A stretch of DNA of 64,000 nucleotides, taken from positions 30,920 through 94,919 of IMG/VR virus record IMGVR_UViG_3300046652_000008; one strand, given 5' to 3'. The notes below the pieces were generated by a model. That model did not search any database and was not told the origin of the DNA. It was given only the letters and a program-made list of their open reading frames with translations. This document shows, in pieces, positions 14,566 through 22,138 of the stretch. The position numbers and the translations under genes were made by a program. Within the stretch, counting starts at the first letter, position 1; every line of letters starts with the position of its first letter. The DNA is from a virus.

Positions 14566-15312
14566 ATGGCATATACAAAATTCACGAGCATTGCCCATTC
14601 CGTAAAGTTTGGGTACGCATACGACACGGGCTATCACAACCAATCCCCAATCAATGATCATTTTCGCATGTTCGAGACGTATGGAGATGGACTCTGCCAG
14701 CATTCCGGCGATTGGGGAGTTGACCATGAGTTTCTTGCAGACTACCTGCTATCACTCGCCCAGGCCATGCTTGCGGACCCCGAGCTTTTGGAGACTGTCC
14801 GGTATCAATTCGACAGACCCGAGCGCAGCAAGATTGAATTCGCGGCCAGCATCATATTCAAAGCCGATCCAGACTATAGCTGGAGAGAGAAGAAGACCCG
14901 CTATTTCTCCATGCAAGAGCGGAAGATTAGCACAGCCCCCGGCAAGGAATACGATAAACGCTATGAGAAGGTAACAGACATCCACACCGGCAAGCCACTT
15001 GCGATCTATAATCTGGTATTGAGTGGCTACTCAAACGGACTCGAAAAGCTACAAGCCGCCATCGCAATATATGATTGGGTCTGTGAGGATGGATCGCATG
15101 GATGGATGGAACGCCCTGCCCAGTTTTGCGGATTCACCAAGAGCACCGCCGACGCTTGCGCTATCGAGAACGCATACGAGACTTGCGAATGGATCTTGAA
15201 GGCCGCATTCTTGAATGACCGCGCCAATTCAACCATTAAACGAGCCGTAGAAAACGCCAAGCCGCCATGCTGTGAGATCATCCCCGACGACACCCAGGAG
15301 GCTACCGCATGA
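14566..15312 (+). CDS. hypothetical protein
   Basis: 248 residues with GAAGGAG before the ATG. Mixed alpha/beta look, no transmembrane segments, one cysteine pair (PPCC) near the C-terminus. The stop overlaps the next start. No family recognised. Confidence 0.6.
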   Translation: MAYTKFTSIAHSVKFGYAYDTGYHNQSPINDHFRMFETYGDGLCQHSGDWGVDHEFLADYLLSLAQAMLADPELLETVRYQFDRPERSKIEFAASIIFKADPDYSWREKKTRYFSMQERKISTAPGKEYDKRYEKVTDIHTGKPLAIYNLVLSGYSNGLEKLQAAIAIYDWVCEDGSHGWMERPAQFCGFTKSTADACAIENAYETCEWILKAAFLNDRANSTIKRAVENAKPPCCEIIPDDTQEATA

Positions 15313-15521
15313 GCGGGAAGCAACCCACCACGACGATACCGACAGAACTCCTTATGGCGCTTGTCAAATTGTTAGACATCGCCCCACCTATCCTGCTAGA
15401 CTGGATTCAGACCACGGGATACGGCGAGATCCACGATAGGGACTTGTCGGCCCTATTCGACTTTCAACGCGCCATAGACTTACACCATGAGTTTATGAAA
15501 GAGAACGGAGTACAGGCATGA
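15309..15521 (+). CDS. hypothetical small protein
   Basis: 70 residues, mostly helical (ELLMALVKLLDIAPPILLDWI). Coupled to both neighbours through ATGA overlaps, with CAGGAGG in the end of the upstream gene. Confidence 0.55.
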   Translation: MSGKQPTTTIPTELLMALVKLLDIAPPILLDWIQTTGYGEIHDRDLSALFDFQRAIDLHHEFMKENGVQA

Positions 15522-15946
15522 AGCGCACCATGTTCGATAACCTTTTGGAACTCGCAGTGGAATGCCGAAAGATCGCGGCCCTATGGGTCCGTTACTCTCG
15601 CTACGCTACAGATACGGGAGTAATCGCAGACATCCAGAACGCACTACGCCAAGGCGCTTTTGTGACCCTGCGCCAGTCTATCGACGGCAGCATGAACCAA
15701 GAAAAGCTATGTAACGCTGGAAGTGGGCATAGACATTGGCGCAATAGGCCCGTGTTAGCAGCAAGGACAAAGAAGGGACGAGCCCAGGTTAGGATAAACC
15801 TTAGCGATGGTATGCCAGCCCCCTCATGGGTTCACGTATATGACCGAGACGTTATAACCATTAGCGAGAAGCCGCTAACCACGCCAGCGGACTACACGCC
15901 AGCAGAGCAGACCGCAGCCATGAACCGCGTTAAGGTAGTACTATAA
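15518..15946 (+). CDS. hypothetical protein
   Basis: 142 residues; helical N-terminal half, then a basic segment (GHRHWRNRPVLAARTKKGRAQ) and a C-terminal part with beta character. No family recognised. Start overlaps the upstream stop. Confidence 0.55.
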   Translation: MKRTMFDNLLELAVECRKIAALWVRYSRYATDTGVIADIQNALRQGAFVTLRQSIDGSMNQEKLCNAGSGHRHWRNRPVLAARTKKGRAQVRINLSDGMPAPSWVHVYDRDVITISEKPLTTPADYTPAEQTAAMNRVKVVL

Positions 15947-15965
15947 GGAAAAGGAGCAATCAACC

Positions 15966-16244
15966 ATGATGACACGAAAAGGACCGCAATACACACCCGA
16001 ACGGGACGCAGCTACCGAAGCCGCAACTATCACATATGCTGAAAAACACGCCACGGCAACGGCGGAATACATTAAGGCATGTGCAGCCGTTTACCCCGAA
16101 GACGCTAAAGGAGATGTCCTGCCACCAGGAGAAGTTATTTGGCGAGGTTGGGCATTCTCTGGATTCGTTAAGACTGAATTCGATAGCGCCAGTTACGAGA
16201 AGATCAAAGCCGCCTTCGTAGCAGCCTACGATGCCGCTATATGA
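15966..16244 (+). CDS. hypothetical protein
   Basis: 92 residues, Ala-rich helices at both ends around a central GEVIWRGWAFSGF. AAAGGAG precedes the ATG; a second ATG follows at once. Stop overlaps the next start. Confidence 0.55.
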   Translation: MMTRKGPQYTPERDAATEAATITYAEKHATATAEYIKACAAVYPEDAKGDVLPPGEVIWRGWAFSGFVKTEFDSASYEKIKAAFVAAYDAAI

Positions 16245-16363
16245 TTAAGGCGATTCTGCATCTCGCTTTGATCCTATGTGCCTTTTTGTGCGCCATCCCA
16301 TTCATTATCATCGGCGCTATTGCATGTGCCGTACTACCAGCACCGCAAGATATAGGAGACTAA
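16241..16363 (+). CDS. 40-residue membrane protein
   Basis: ATGA overlap with the previous gene. The product is one continuous hydrophobic stretch (AILHLALILCAFLCAIPFII and on) with a short polar tail ending PAPQDIGD. Its last codons carry the AGGAG of the next gene. Confidence 0.55.
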   Translation: MIKAILHLALILCAFLCAIPFIIIGAIACAVLPAPQDIGD

Positions 16364-16365
16364 CA

Positions 16366-16647
16366 ATGCAAGACGACTTCGCTAAGATGGCAGGGTCTAC
16401 GTTCAAGCTGGCGATTTTGGGAGTTGTGGCCGACGTTGTACTGGGCAGCCTTGCGCTCTGGTATACGCTCGCCCATGTGCTCACGCCCTATCTGAGCCAA
16501 CAGGGAACCAGCTTCACCGCGCCGTACCTGCTTTGCCTTTCGGCCTACACGTCAATCCGTATTAGCTTGCGTATTCCCATCTTCGCAGTATGTACGCTTG
16601 CCGCCACTATCACTTTTCTCTTGACTCACGTAGTCAATGGGTTATAA
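16366..16647 (+). CDS. small multi-span membrane protein
   Basis: 93 residues from MQDDFAKMAG, with AGGAG 7 nt upstream; the longer frame from 16276 lacks a site and overlaps the neighbour. About three hydrophobic segments (LAILGVVADVVLGSLALWYT, PYLLCLSAYTSI, FAVCTLAATITFLL). The last codons overlap the promoter of the next transcript. Confidence 0.6.
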   Translation: MQDDFAKMAGSTFKLAILGVVADVVLGSLALWYTLAHVLTPYLSQQGTSFTAPYLLCLSAYTSIRISLRIPIFAVCTLAATITFLLTHVVNGL

Positions 16648-16648
16648 T
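16621..16648 (+). promoter_or_regulatory. sigma70-type promoter TTGACT-N16-TATAAT
   Basis: -35 at 16621-16626 and perfect -10 at 16643-16648. This is the clearest classical promoter in the window. It sits in the end of the membrane-protein gene and points at the gene starting at 16701. Confidence 0.75.
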
Positions 16649-16700
16649 CATTAACAGATACGAGATGCCGAGCGAAGCACGGCAGAGGAGCGAGGCGACT

Positions 16701-17237
16701 ATGGCGAATAAAGGATTGATGCCCGGATTGAAGATGACACTGAACGAACTGGAAAAGCACCCCATCTCCCCAGACCAGCATGATTATTACAATTACGCAG
16801 TAGCGAAAACACACGTGATTCTGGATGCCGCAGGGGTAAACGACACGGATCTTCCGGCAGGAATCCCCCTAGAGGCCCAGGTCTTATTTGCCGGGTTTAT
16901 GTCTGGTTTGACGTTCGCAACGCAGATGTTCAAGACGCCAGAGCTTGCTTCTGCAACTGCTGAGTCATTCCAAACAAACCCGATGATTTTTGTTTCCAAC
17001 ATGGCCGACGTTTTGGCAAAGGCCATTCAACAGAGATACAACGGAGAGCGTCAGCCGCAACTTGTTGTGCTGCCTAAGGATCTTTTTGACACAATGCAAG
17101 CCCTAGGGTTCAGCCCGGCAGACTTTGGATGTGAGTCGGAGCCGAAAGGGAAGGCCCAAGCCGCACCGCAAAAAACCCCCACGCTTGACGACTTGGAAAA
17201 GCTTTTCAGCCTGAAAGATGACAGACCCAAGAACTAA
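16701..17237 (+). CDS. hypothetical protein
   Basis: 178 residues from MANKGLMPGLKMTLNELEK, reached about 45 nt after the strong promoter; the longer in-frame reading from 16590 would start upstream of the promoter. Mixed helix and strand; the C-terminal third is a charged linker (KGKAQAAPQKTPTLDDLEKL). The leader shares ATTAACAGAT(A)CGAGA with the leader of the ParB-like gene. No family recognised. Confidence 0.6.
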   Translation: MANKGLMPGLKMTLNELEKHPISPDQHDYYNYAVAKTHVILDAAGVNDTDLPAGIPLEAQVLFAGFMSGLTFATQMFKTPELASATAESFQTNPMIFVSNMADVLAKAIQQRYNGERQPQLVVLPKDLFDTMQALGFSPADFGCESEPKGKAQAAPQKTPTLDDLEKLFSLKDDRPKN

Positions 17238-17251
17238 GGAGATGCCCAACC

Positions 17252-17623
17252 ATGAAAAATGATAAATTACCGATGCCCATCATGTTCCAAGAGCTTTTAG
17301 ATAAAACCCCGCAGACCATTTACGCTGAAGGCGCAGAGGAGGACCTGAAGGTGTTTAACGCTGGAGTGGCGACCTACGGCGAGGCTCTAGCTTGTATCGA
17401 GCAGGGATACGCGCATGGCCCGCTCTCGGATCGCGATAGGGAACTTGTGGCGGCTGGAGCAGTTGCCGCGATTGGGGCCTTGGTCACCATCTTGTCAATT
17501 GATCTGGCTACTCTTTTGGTGGTCACCACTGACCCCGGCTTAGTTCTCGCTGCCCATGCTACGATGGTCGCGCACGCCATCAACGAGTACGGCCAGCCGA
17601 AGTCTAACGGCACAGTTAACTAG
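17252..17623 (+). CDS. hypothetical protein
   Basis: 123 residues; the C-terminal half has hydrophobic stretches (AVAAIGALVTILSIDLATLLVV, LVLAAHATMVAHAI) that may be membrane or packed helices. GGAG lies before the ATG. Followed by the structured-RNA element. Confidence 0.55.
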   Translation: MKNDKLPMPIMFQELLDKTPQTIYAEGAEEDLKVFNAGVATYGEALACIEQGYAHGPLSDRDRELVAAGAVAAIGALVTILSIDLATLLVVTTDPGLVLAAHATMVAHAINEYGQPKSNGTVN

Positions 17624-17631
17624 ACAGTCGA

Positions 17632-17811
17632 GGGAGGCGAGATGGGCAACGCCTCTCACCGTAAATGTATTTTCTTGAGCCGATTTGTATGTTGCCGATC
17701 CGACAGCAGGGTATAAGTCCGAGCGCAGCCCCGGTACGGCAAAGTAGCTTCTAAACTACGGAGATAGACGTATCTCCTGCGTATAAAGTCGGCTCACGAA
17801 AATACATTTTA
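17632..17811 (+). ncRNA. multi-helix structured RNA element (novel candidate)
   Basis: A 200-bp gap holds strongly paired sequence. A 5' hairpin (17632-17639 with 17650-17657, one G-U) is followed by a long closing helix: 17663-17674 with 17798-17809 and, after one mismatch, 17676-17683 with 17789-17796, 20 pairs in all. Inside are three hairpins: TTGCCG/CGGCAA (17692-17697 with 17737-17742), GTAG/CTAC (17744-17759) and GGAGATA-gacg-TATCTCC (17760-17777). This makes a four-way junction. The 3' strand ends one base before the AGGAGG of the next gene, so a cis-acting element is likely. It is not a tRNA: there is no T-loop. I match it to no known riboswitch or ribozyme. Confidence 0.7.
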
Positions 17812-17823
17812 GGAGGATGCGAA

Positions 17824-18069
17824 ATGAACGCTTTTGAGAGATTCGCGGCGTTTTGCGAGACGCGCAGCGCGGATTGCCCACCGACCCTAACTATATTCCC
17901 GAAGTACCATAGCGATGGACAGTTTACGGTAGTGATTAACGCTGATAACCAGCCAGGAGTAGCAGGAACCTTTCCCGATACGGCAGGATTTGACGCGAAG
18001 GTAAAACAGATTTGCGATAGGTTAGACGCAGACAAAGCATGGCGAGGAGGCGTTAAGCCGGAAGTTTAG
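17824..18069 (+). CDS. hypothetical protein downstream of the structured RNA
   Basis: 81 residues with AGGAGG 7 nt upstream. Soluble, with FTVVINADNQPGVAG as beta structure and a C-terminal helix. Its expression is probably governed by the RNA element ending at 17811. It overlaps a minus-strand gene tail to tail by 17 bp. Confidence 0.6.
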   Translation: MNAFERFAAFCETRSADCPPTLTIFPKYHSDGQFTVVINADNQPGVAGTFPDTAGFDAKVKQICDRLDADKAWRGGVKPEV

Positions 18070-18235
18070 CTTGTCTAACTTCTAGACGCATGGCCCGGTC
18101 TATTTGTTTGACAACCGATTCTAACACGGTGATTCTTGCCTCTGCTTTCGATAGCCTAGTACGAACGTCAACTACTTGTCTTTTCTTTACTTTGTCTTGC
18201 GTGTCTGTATTCATGTCTAACACTTTGATGTCCAT
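18053..18235 (-). CDS. lone minus-strand small coiled-coil protein
   Basis: 60 residues, helical with heptads (RLSKAEARITVLESVVKQID). It opposes every neighbour for 30 kb. Support comes from an extended -10 motif at 18242-18252 identical in form to those of the leftward genes, ending 7 nt before the ATG (leaderless spacing). GGAG sits only 2 nt before the ATG. The palindrome GTCTAACTTCTAGAC lies in its 3' end. It could be a regulator or just an RNA antisense to the neighbour. Confidence 0.45.
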   Translation of the reverse strand: MDIKVLDMNTDTQDKVKKRQVVDVRTRLSKAEARITVLESVVKQIDRAMRLEVRQAKLPA

Positions 18236-18241
18236 AACTCC

Positions 18242-18252
18242 ATATTAGCACG
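18242..18252 (-). promoter_or_regulatory. extended -10 promoter motif (CGTGCTAATAT)
   Basis: Matches the CGTGYTAnnAT element of the left-end operons and is placed for a leaderless transcript of the 18053-18235 gene. Confidence 0.4.
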
Positions 18253-18292
18253 AAAACACTAGCCGCGCAAGATACGAAACAAAGGAGAATAT

Positions 18293-18433
18293 ATGCAACA
18301 CTATTGCGCTTTAATGAAGCTCACAATTGAAGCCCTTTTCCTCACCGCAATTGGCGTCTTTTTGGTTGGCGCGATATGTGGTATGATCTACGCCATCCAC
18401 CGGATGATTGTCAATGGGGAATGGGCGCGATGA
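18293..18433 (+). CDS. 46-residue membrane protein
   Basis: AAAGGAG lies 6 nt upstream of the ATG. One hydrophobic segment (ALFLTAIGVFLVGAICGMIY) flanked by short polar ends; ends in ATGA overlap with the radical-SAM gene. Confidence 0.6.
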   Translation: MQHYCALMKLTIEALFLTAIGVFLVGAICGMIYAIHRMIVNGEWAR

Positions 18434-18993
18434 CACAGACTCCCGACACTATCCGCGTGCTGGTAGACTGGAAGTGTAACTTGAAGTGTAGCTACTGCTG
18501 CAACGAGCAAGACCGATTCCGCTCCCAGTTTACCCACATCCAGCTATCCGCCATTGACTTTTCCAGGTACGAGACGACATGCATATCTGGAGGAGAGCCG
18601 CTAATGTTCATGAATCGTGTGGTTGCTGTATCAGAACGCGCTAGGCTAGCCAAGTCTTTCGTCGTCCTGTACACTAATGGGATTCTGCTAACTCCAGCCA
18701 TCGCAGACATGCTGATGATGTGCGGCATCCAGGCTGTAAACGTAGGGTTGCATTACGCCGCTATGTTCCCCGTCCTGATACCGAGGATCACCGAGGCGCT
18801 AGTCGATACGGGCATCAGCCTAAGATTCCACGCAAACGAGGAGTACTCAGCCATCCAGCAAGCCCACCCCGATAACGCATTTAGACTCTGGAAAATGGAT
18901 GATTGCGACCGGGAGAACGAAGAACGGGTTATACTGGACTGGAAGGAAAACCAGCAACAGTCGAGCAAGAGCCGATGGAAATCAGACATATAG
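18430..18993 (+). CDS. small radical-SAM protein
   Basis: 187 residues starting MTQTPDTIRVLVDW. The cluster motif is CNLKCSYC (Cys16, Cys20, Cys23), followed by CISGGEPLMF, the GGEP SAM-contact motif. The size and plain layout resemble activating enzymes and QueE-like proteins, but no partner glycyl-radical enzyme or deazaguanine gene is seen, and the phage reductase is class II, which needs no activase. Substrate unknown. The start overlaps the membrane-protein stop; an earlier in-frame start lies inside that gene. Confidence 0.75.
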   Translation: MTQTPDTIRVLVDWKCNLKCSYCCNEQDRFRSQFTHIQLSAIDFSRYETTCISGGEPLMFMNRVVAVSERARLAKSFVVLYTNGILLTPAIADMLMMCGIQAVNVGLHYAAMFPVLIPRITEALVDTGISLRFHANEEYSAIQQAHPDNAFRLWKMDDCDRENEERVILDWKENQQQSSKSRWKSDI

Positions 18994-19001
18994 GGGGCTT
19001 T

Positions 19002-19433
19002 ATGAATCTTAAACAAGTGAAAGGTCTGATGCAACTGGAGATTGAAAACTCTAGGAAGATGCAGTACGGGTTTGACGATAGAAGCGCAGGATATGCCGAT
19101 GGGCTTGAGGCGACACTTGAGCACGTATTGGAGTTGCTCAATACCATTGACGAATGCGTTATCATCACCAAGAAGGAAGCCAAGCTCATTGCCGCTCTGC
19201 TGGAAATGGCTCACGACCAATTTGCGAACCACGGTTGCAACGACACGCCCCAAGAGGTTTTGGATGCTCCAGGTTTTACCGACGAAGAGAAGTGTACCTT
19301 CCACAACGAGTACGAGATATACAACTCAGGCGACTCCGAGGAGATACCGCACACCGTAGAAGAATATAACCGCTTGCCGGATTACGCCCTCATGGGATAT
19401 TTCGCAGCCAAACTGGAGGGAGAGAGCCGATGA
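19002..19433 (+). CDS. hypothetical protein
   Basis: 143 residues from MNLKQVKGLMQLEIENS, with AGGGGG 4 nt upstream; two in-frame starts lie upstream, inside the radical-SAM gene. Helical, acidic (HNEYEIYNSGDSEEIPHTVEEY). Stop overlaps the next start. No family recognised. Confidence 0.55.
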   Translation: MNLKQVKGLMQLEIENSRKMQYGFDDRSAGYADGLEATLEHVLELLNTIDECVIITKKEAKLIAALLEMAHDQFANHGCNDTPQEVLDAPGFTDEEKCTFHNEYEIYNSGDSEEIPHTVEEYNRLPDYALMGYFAAKLEGESR

Positions 19434-19885
19434 GAACTTTAATCATTATGAGAGGCATCCCCGGAAGCGGAAAGACCACCCACGCGCGCAGTCTGCAAAA
19501 ATGGCAGTGGAGCGAGGGGAAGAGTTGCACCCTTTCTAGCGCAGATTTCTTTTTTGAAGCTTACGGCGATCACGTCTACAGATTTGACGCTTCGAAGCTG
19601 AAGTATGCCCATGCGGAGTGCATTAACGACTTCGCCGGGCTCGTGCTTGACCCAAGCGTAGATACAATTATCGTGGACAATACGAATACCCAGCTCTGGG
19701 AGTTTGTCAAATACTTGGACTACGCCCATAAGCATGGCAAGTTTCACGTTGACGTGTTTCGCATGGAGGCTCCACTTGACGTATGCCAGAAGCGATGTGT
19801 CCACGGAGTACCGCCCGACAAGATTCAGCAGATGCGGGACCGCTTTGAAGACTTTCCCGGAGAAGAAATAATAAATAATATGTGA
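19430..19885 (+). CDS. P-loop kinase (AAA_33 / N4BP2L1-like, polynucleotide-kinase-like)
   Basis: 151 residues. Walker A GIPGSGKTT at 9-17; VDNTNTQLWEFVKYLDYAHKHG, then MEAPLDVCQKRCVHGVPPDKIQQM with the lid arginine region, exactly as in N4BP2L1-like P-loop proteins related to the 5'-kinase of T4 polynucleotide kinase. Such proteins phosphorylate 5'-OH nucleic-acid ends or small molecules. With the separate 3'-phosphatase at 34.2 kb and two RNA ligases, it is the natural candidate for the 5'-kinase of an RNA-repair set, though that is inference. Confidence 0.75.
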   Translation: MRTLIIMRGIPGSGKTTHARSLQKWQWSEGKSCTLSSADFFFEAYGDHVYRFDASKLKYAHAECINDFAGLVLDPSVDTIIVDNTNTQLWEFVKYLDYAHKHGKFHVDVFRMEAPLDVCQKRCVHGVPPDKIQQMRDRFEDFPGEEIINNM

Positions 19886-19896
19886 AGGAGAAAAAC

Positions 19897-20145
19897 ATGG
19901 TGACTTTCAGCGTTACGGTAAGAGATCCAAATTCGTGGAACGCCCGAACCGGGATTCACGAGGAACGTAACAGTTGTGGGCATAGGCACAAAACCAGCGA
20001 AGCTGCCAATAAGTGCTGTGCCAAGCTAACCGAGTGGCGTTGCCTTTGCGGTCGCACGGCCAAGGGCTATTGTGGAAGCTGCCACACGCCCAACAACAGC
20101 ACTAGCGCGGCATGGTGGGGCGCGGAAGTTGAAGAGAATATTTAA
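19897..20145 (+). CDS. small cysteine/histidine-rich protein
   Basis: 82 residues from MVTFSVTVRDP, AAGGAG 6 nt upstream. Contains CGHRH, KCC, CLCGRTAKGYCGSCH: two likely zinc sites. Function unknown. Confidence 0.55.
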   Translation: MVTFSVTVRDPNSWNARTGIHEERNSCGHRHKTSEAANKCCAKLTEWRCLCGRTAKGYCGSCHTPNNSTSAAWWGAEVEENI

Positions 20146-20150
20146 TCATT

Positions 20151-20174
20151 ATTCTCTTGCTTTCGTGAGAGAAT
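20151..20174 (+). promoter_or_regulatory. hairpin ATTCTCT/AGAGAAT
   Basis: 7-bp perfect stem with a 10-nt loop in the leader of the ParB-like gene, right after the previous stop. No T run, so regulatory or processing rather than terminator. Confidence 0.4.
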
Positions 20175-20234
20175 GCGAGTAACCTATTAACAGATCGAGA
20201 CGAGAAGAACGAACGCAACGAAGGAGTGTGAGAA

Positions 20235-21299
20235 ATGGCATCAACATTCGATATGGAAACGAAGCCCGTTAAGCGAGACCTTTGGCTCTTTGACGTTAAC
20301 GAAAACGATGTGATCGTGGATCACTCATTTAACGGACGTTTTCAACAGCGCGACGTGACCGCCCTTGTGGATTCGATTCGCACAGAAGGCCAGAAGGTTC
20401 CCGGCTTAGTGCGCCGCGCCCCAGGGGGCAAGGTGTTTTTGGTGGCTGGTTTTGGACGGTGGGACGCGATCAAGAAGCTGAACGCAGAGAACCCCAAGAA
20501 CCCCATCAAGTTCAAGGCCACCATTGTCGAAGGCAACGACACGGACGCATTTCTCTCAAACGTCACAGAAAACTTCGTGCGGGATAACCCGACCTACATG
20601 GACAAGGCTTTTGTGGTATCTCGCCTGACGGACCAATACGGAAAGGGCGATGCCGAGATTGCCAAGATCCTTAACTTCAAGTCGGTGTCTAGCGTCAGCC
20701 AATATCGCGCCCTGATGCGCCTGTCGGATGAGAACCGCCTAAAGCTCCACAGCGGAGAACTCCAGCTTTCCAATGCGCTTTTGCTGGTCGGGCAGACCGA
20801 AGAGGAGCAGAAGGAAGCCGTACAAGCCGCCACAACACCAGAAGGTAAGGTCGATTCTGCCAAAGTGCGCGAGAAGGTGCGGGAAATCCGAGAGCGCAAG
20901 GCCACGCCCAAGGTGGAAGCGCCCAAGACCGACGATGAGCGAGTTGACGAAGCTATTGCCAAGGGAGAAGTACCGCCCAAGGGCACAGGCCAGAGTGAGC
21001 CGAGCTATCGCCGGGAAGTCCTCAACATGCTCAACGACGGGGAAGAAGAGGCCGCTATTGCCAAAGCAATCAAGGCCGAGCCGACCAAGAAGACTAAGGG
21101 AGAGAAGGCGCTTGAGCGGACGATGCGCGACGTGAAGCGCTTCCATGAGAATCTGTCAAATACTAACCGTGGTGTATTTTTGTTCGCCTCCGCGCTTACT
21201 CGCTACATTTCAGGCGAGTTGTCGGACGAACAGTATTACTCGGCGCTGGAGTTGGCCGCGAACGCGAATGCAACCAAGGCGAAGAAGGTTGGCGTATAA
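20235..21299 (+). CDS. ParB-like protein
   Basis: 354 residues. The N-terminal part (RFQQRDVTALVDSIRTEGQKVPGL.VR.., VAGFGRWDAIKKL) is the ParB/Spo0J/Srx nuclease-like domain; residues about 115-170 (MDKAFVVSRLTDQYGKGDAEIAKILNF) are the helix-turn-helix that reads a parS-like site. A long charged linker (KATPKVEAPKTDDERVDEA) and a C-terminal helical region follow. No ParA partner is seen, so it may act as a DNA-binding regulator or nuclease rather than in partition. The leader shares ATTAACAGAT-CGAGA with the 16.7-kb gene. Confidence 0.8.
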   Translation: MASTFDMETKPVKRDLWLFDVNENDVIVDHSFNGRFQQRDVTALVDSIRTEGQKVPGLVRRAPGGKVFLVAGFGRWDAIKKLNAENPKNPIKFKATIVEGNDTDAFLSNVTENFVRDNPTYMDKAFVVSRLTDQYGKGDAEIAKILNFKSVSSVSQYRALMRLSDENRLKLHSGELQLSNALLLVGQTEEEQKEAVQAATTPEGKVDSAKVREKVREIRERKATPKVEAPKTDDERVDEAIAKGEVPPKGTGQSEPSYRREVLNMLNDGEEEAAIAKAIKAEPTKKTKGEKALERTMRDVKRFHENLSNTNRGVFLFASALTRYISGELSDEQYYSALELAANANATKAKKVGV

Positions 21300-21440
21300 T
21301 CATTCATGAGCTTTCGTAGAGGAGAAGCCCCAATACGCGTATCAATTTTGGGGATATCTGACTACGGCGGCACCGCTACTGACTGACGGCGCTACTGGCA
21401 AGTGAGCGAGATCGCCTGCCTTCATCTCCAAGGAGGCCCC
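21295..21440 (+). promoter_or_regulatory. leader with TATAAT and hairpins
   Basis: TATAAT at 21295-21300 overlaps the ParB stop. The leader holds a CCCCAA/TTGGGG stem (21328-21333 with 21348-21353) around a palindromic ATACGCGTAT. A 26-codon open frame (21306-21386) begins 5 nt after the -10 box and may be a leader peptide, but has no ribosome site. Confidence 0.4.
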
Positions 21441-21638
21441 GTGCGAGACAGGAAGAAATTCTACATTTACAAGTCCTACCTGGGCCAATGGTACGGTGGA
21501 TGGTGTGTCATACTCCCCGATTCCCTTTGGGGGGAAATCGGGAATACCCATTGGTGCGCCACTTGGCGCGAGGCTATCCGGTTTGTAGATGACCTCATTA
21601 GGAGACGAAAGAACCAGCTTAGGGGAGAAACAATATGA
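21441..21638 (+). CDS. small hypothetical protein
   Basis: 65 residues from a GTG start with AAGGAGG just upstream; an in-frame GTG at 21402 lacks a site. Aromatic-rich (KFYIYKSYLGQWYGGWCVI) with a basic tail. No family recognised. Confidence 0.55.
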   Translation: MRDRKKFYIYKSYLGQWYGGWCVILPDSLWGEIGNTHWCATWREAIRFVDDLIRRRKNQLRGETI

Positions 21639-21802
21639 TTATTTTTCAATGGTATTTTTTGGTTACGGAACTGATTACGATATTGATTTACGTAGCCAAC
21701 CTATTAACCGCTGAGAAGCCCAGCGATGTTGGGAGTAACCTTGTTTACCTGCTGTTAGCTGGCGCGCAACTTGGATTTTTCTGTTATCTTTACTGGAGGT
21801 AG
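21635..21802 (+). CDS. 55-residue membrane protein
   Basis: ATGA overlap with the previous gene, GGGGAG upstream. Two membrane segments (FQWYFLVTELITILIYVANL and LVYLLLAGAQLGFFCYLYW). The end carries the GGAGG for the next gene. Confidence 0.6.
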   Translation: MIIFQWYFLVTELITILIYVANLLTAEKPSDVGSNLVYLLLAGAQLGFFCYLYWR

Positions 21803-21807
21803 ACCGC

Positions 21808-22137
21808 ATGAAACATCGCGTAATATACACATTTACGGTAGTAGGTGGAGATCCTAGAAAAGATCGGATGCGCTCTCGCGTATGGGGCTACACGTTCGAT
21901 AGGGGCCAAGCCGAGCACATCATCGAGACAAATAGTACAGACCTAGCCGAAAATGGGTATTACGGCTATGCTGTTCTTGGTGAAGTTGGAGAAGGACCGG
22001 GTGCAATCCCAACCGAACTACAATGGTATAGGATGAGCTTTTGGGAGAGAACGAGCGGGACATTCCGCACTTTCCTTGGCGCTGAAAAAATCAGCAAGCC
22101 AGACATTTACAAAAAAGTCTTTTTTGGAGGTATCTAG
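21808..22137 (+). CDS. hypothetical protein
   Basis: 109 residues; GGAGG 9 nt before the ATG. Beta-rich start (RVIYTFTVVGGDP) and a central WGYTFDRGQAEHIIETN. No family recognised. Confidence 0.55.
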   Translation: MKHRVIYTFTVVGGDPRKDRMRSRVWGYTFDRGQAEHIIETNSTDLAENGYYGYAVLGEVGEGPGAIPTELQWYRMSFWERTSGTFRTFLGAEKISKPDIYKKVFFGGI

Positions 22138-22138
22138 T

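Noticed and set aside
17676-17796. tRNA gene (7-bp acceptor-like GAGCCGA/TCGGCTC with three arms)
   Set aside because: About 120 nt long, no T-loop TTCRA, third arm is a tetraloop hairpin; kept as a novel structured RNA.
22106-22125. AAAAAA-gtc-TTTTTT as terminator
   Set aside because: It lies inside the coding end of a gene, has an all A/T stem and is followed at once by the ribosome site of the next gene.
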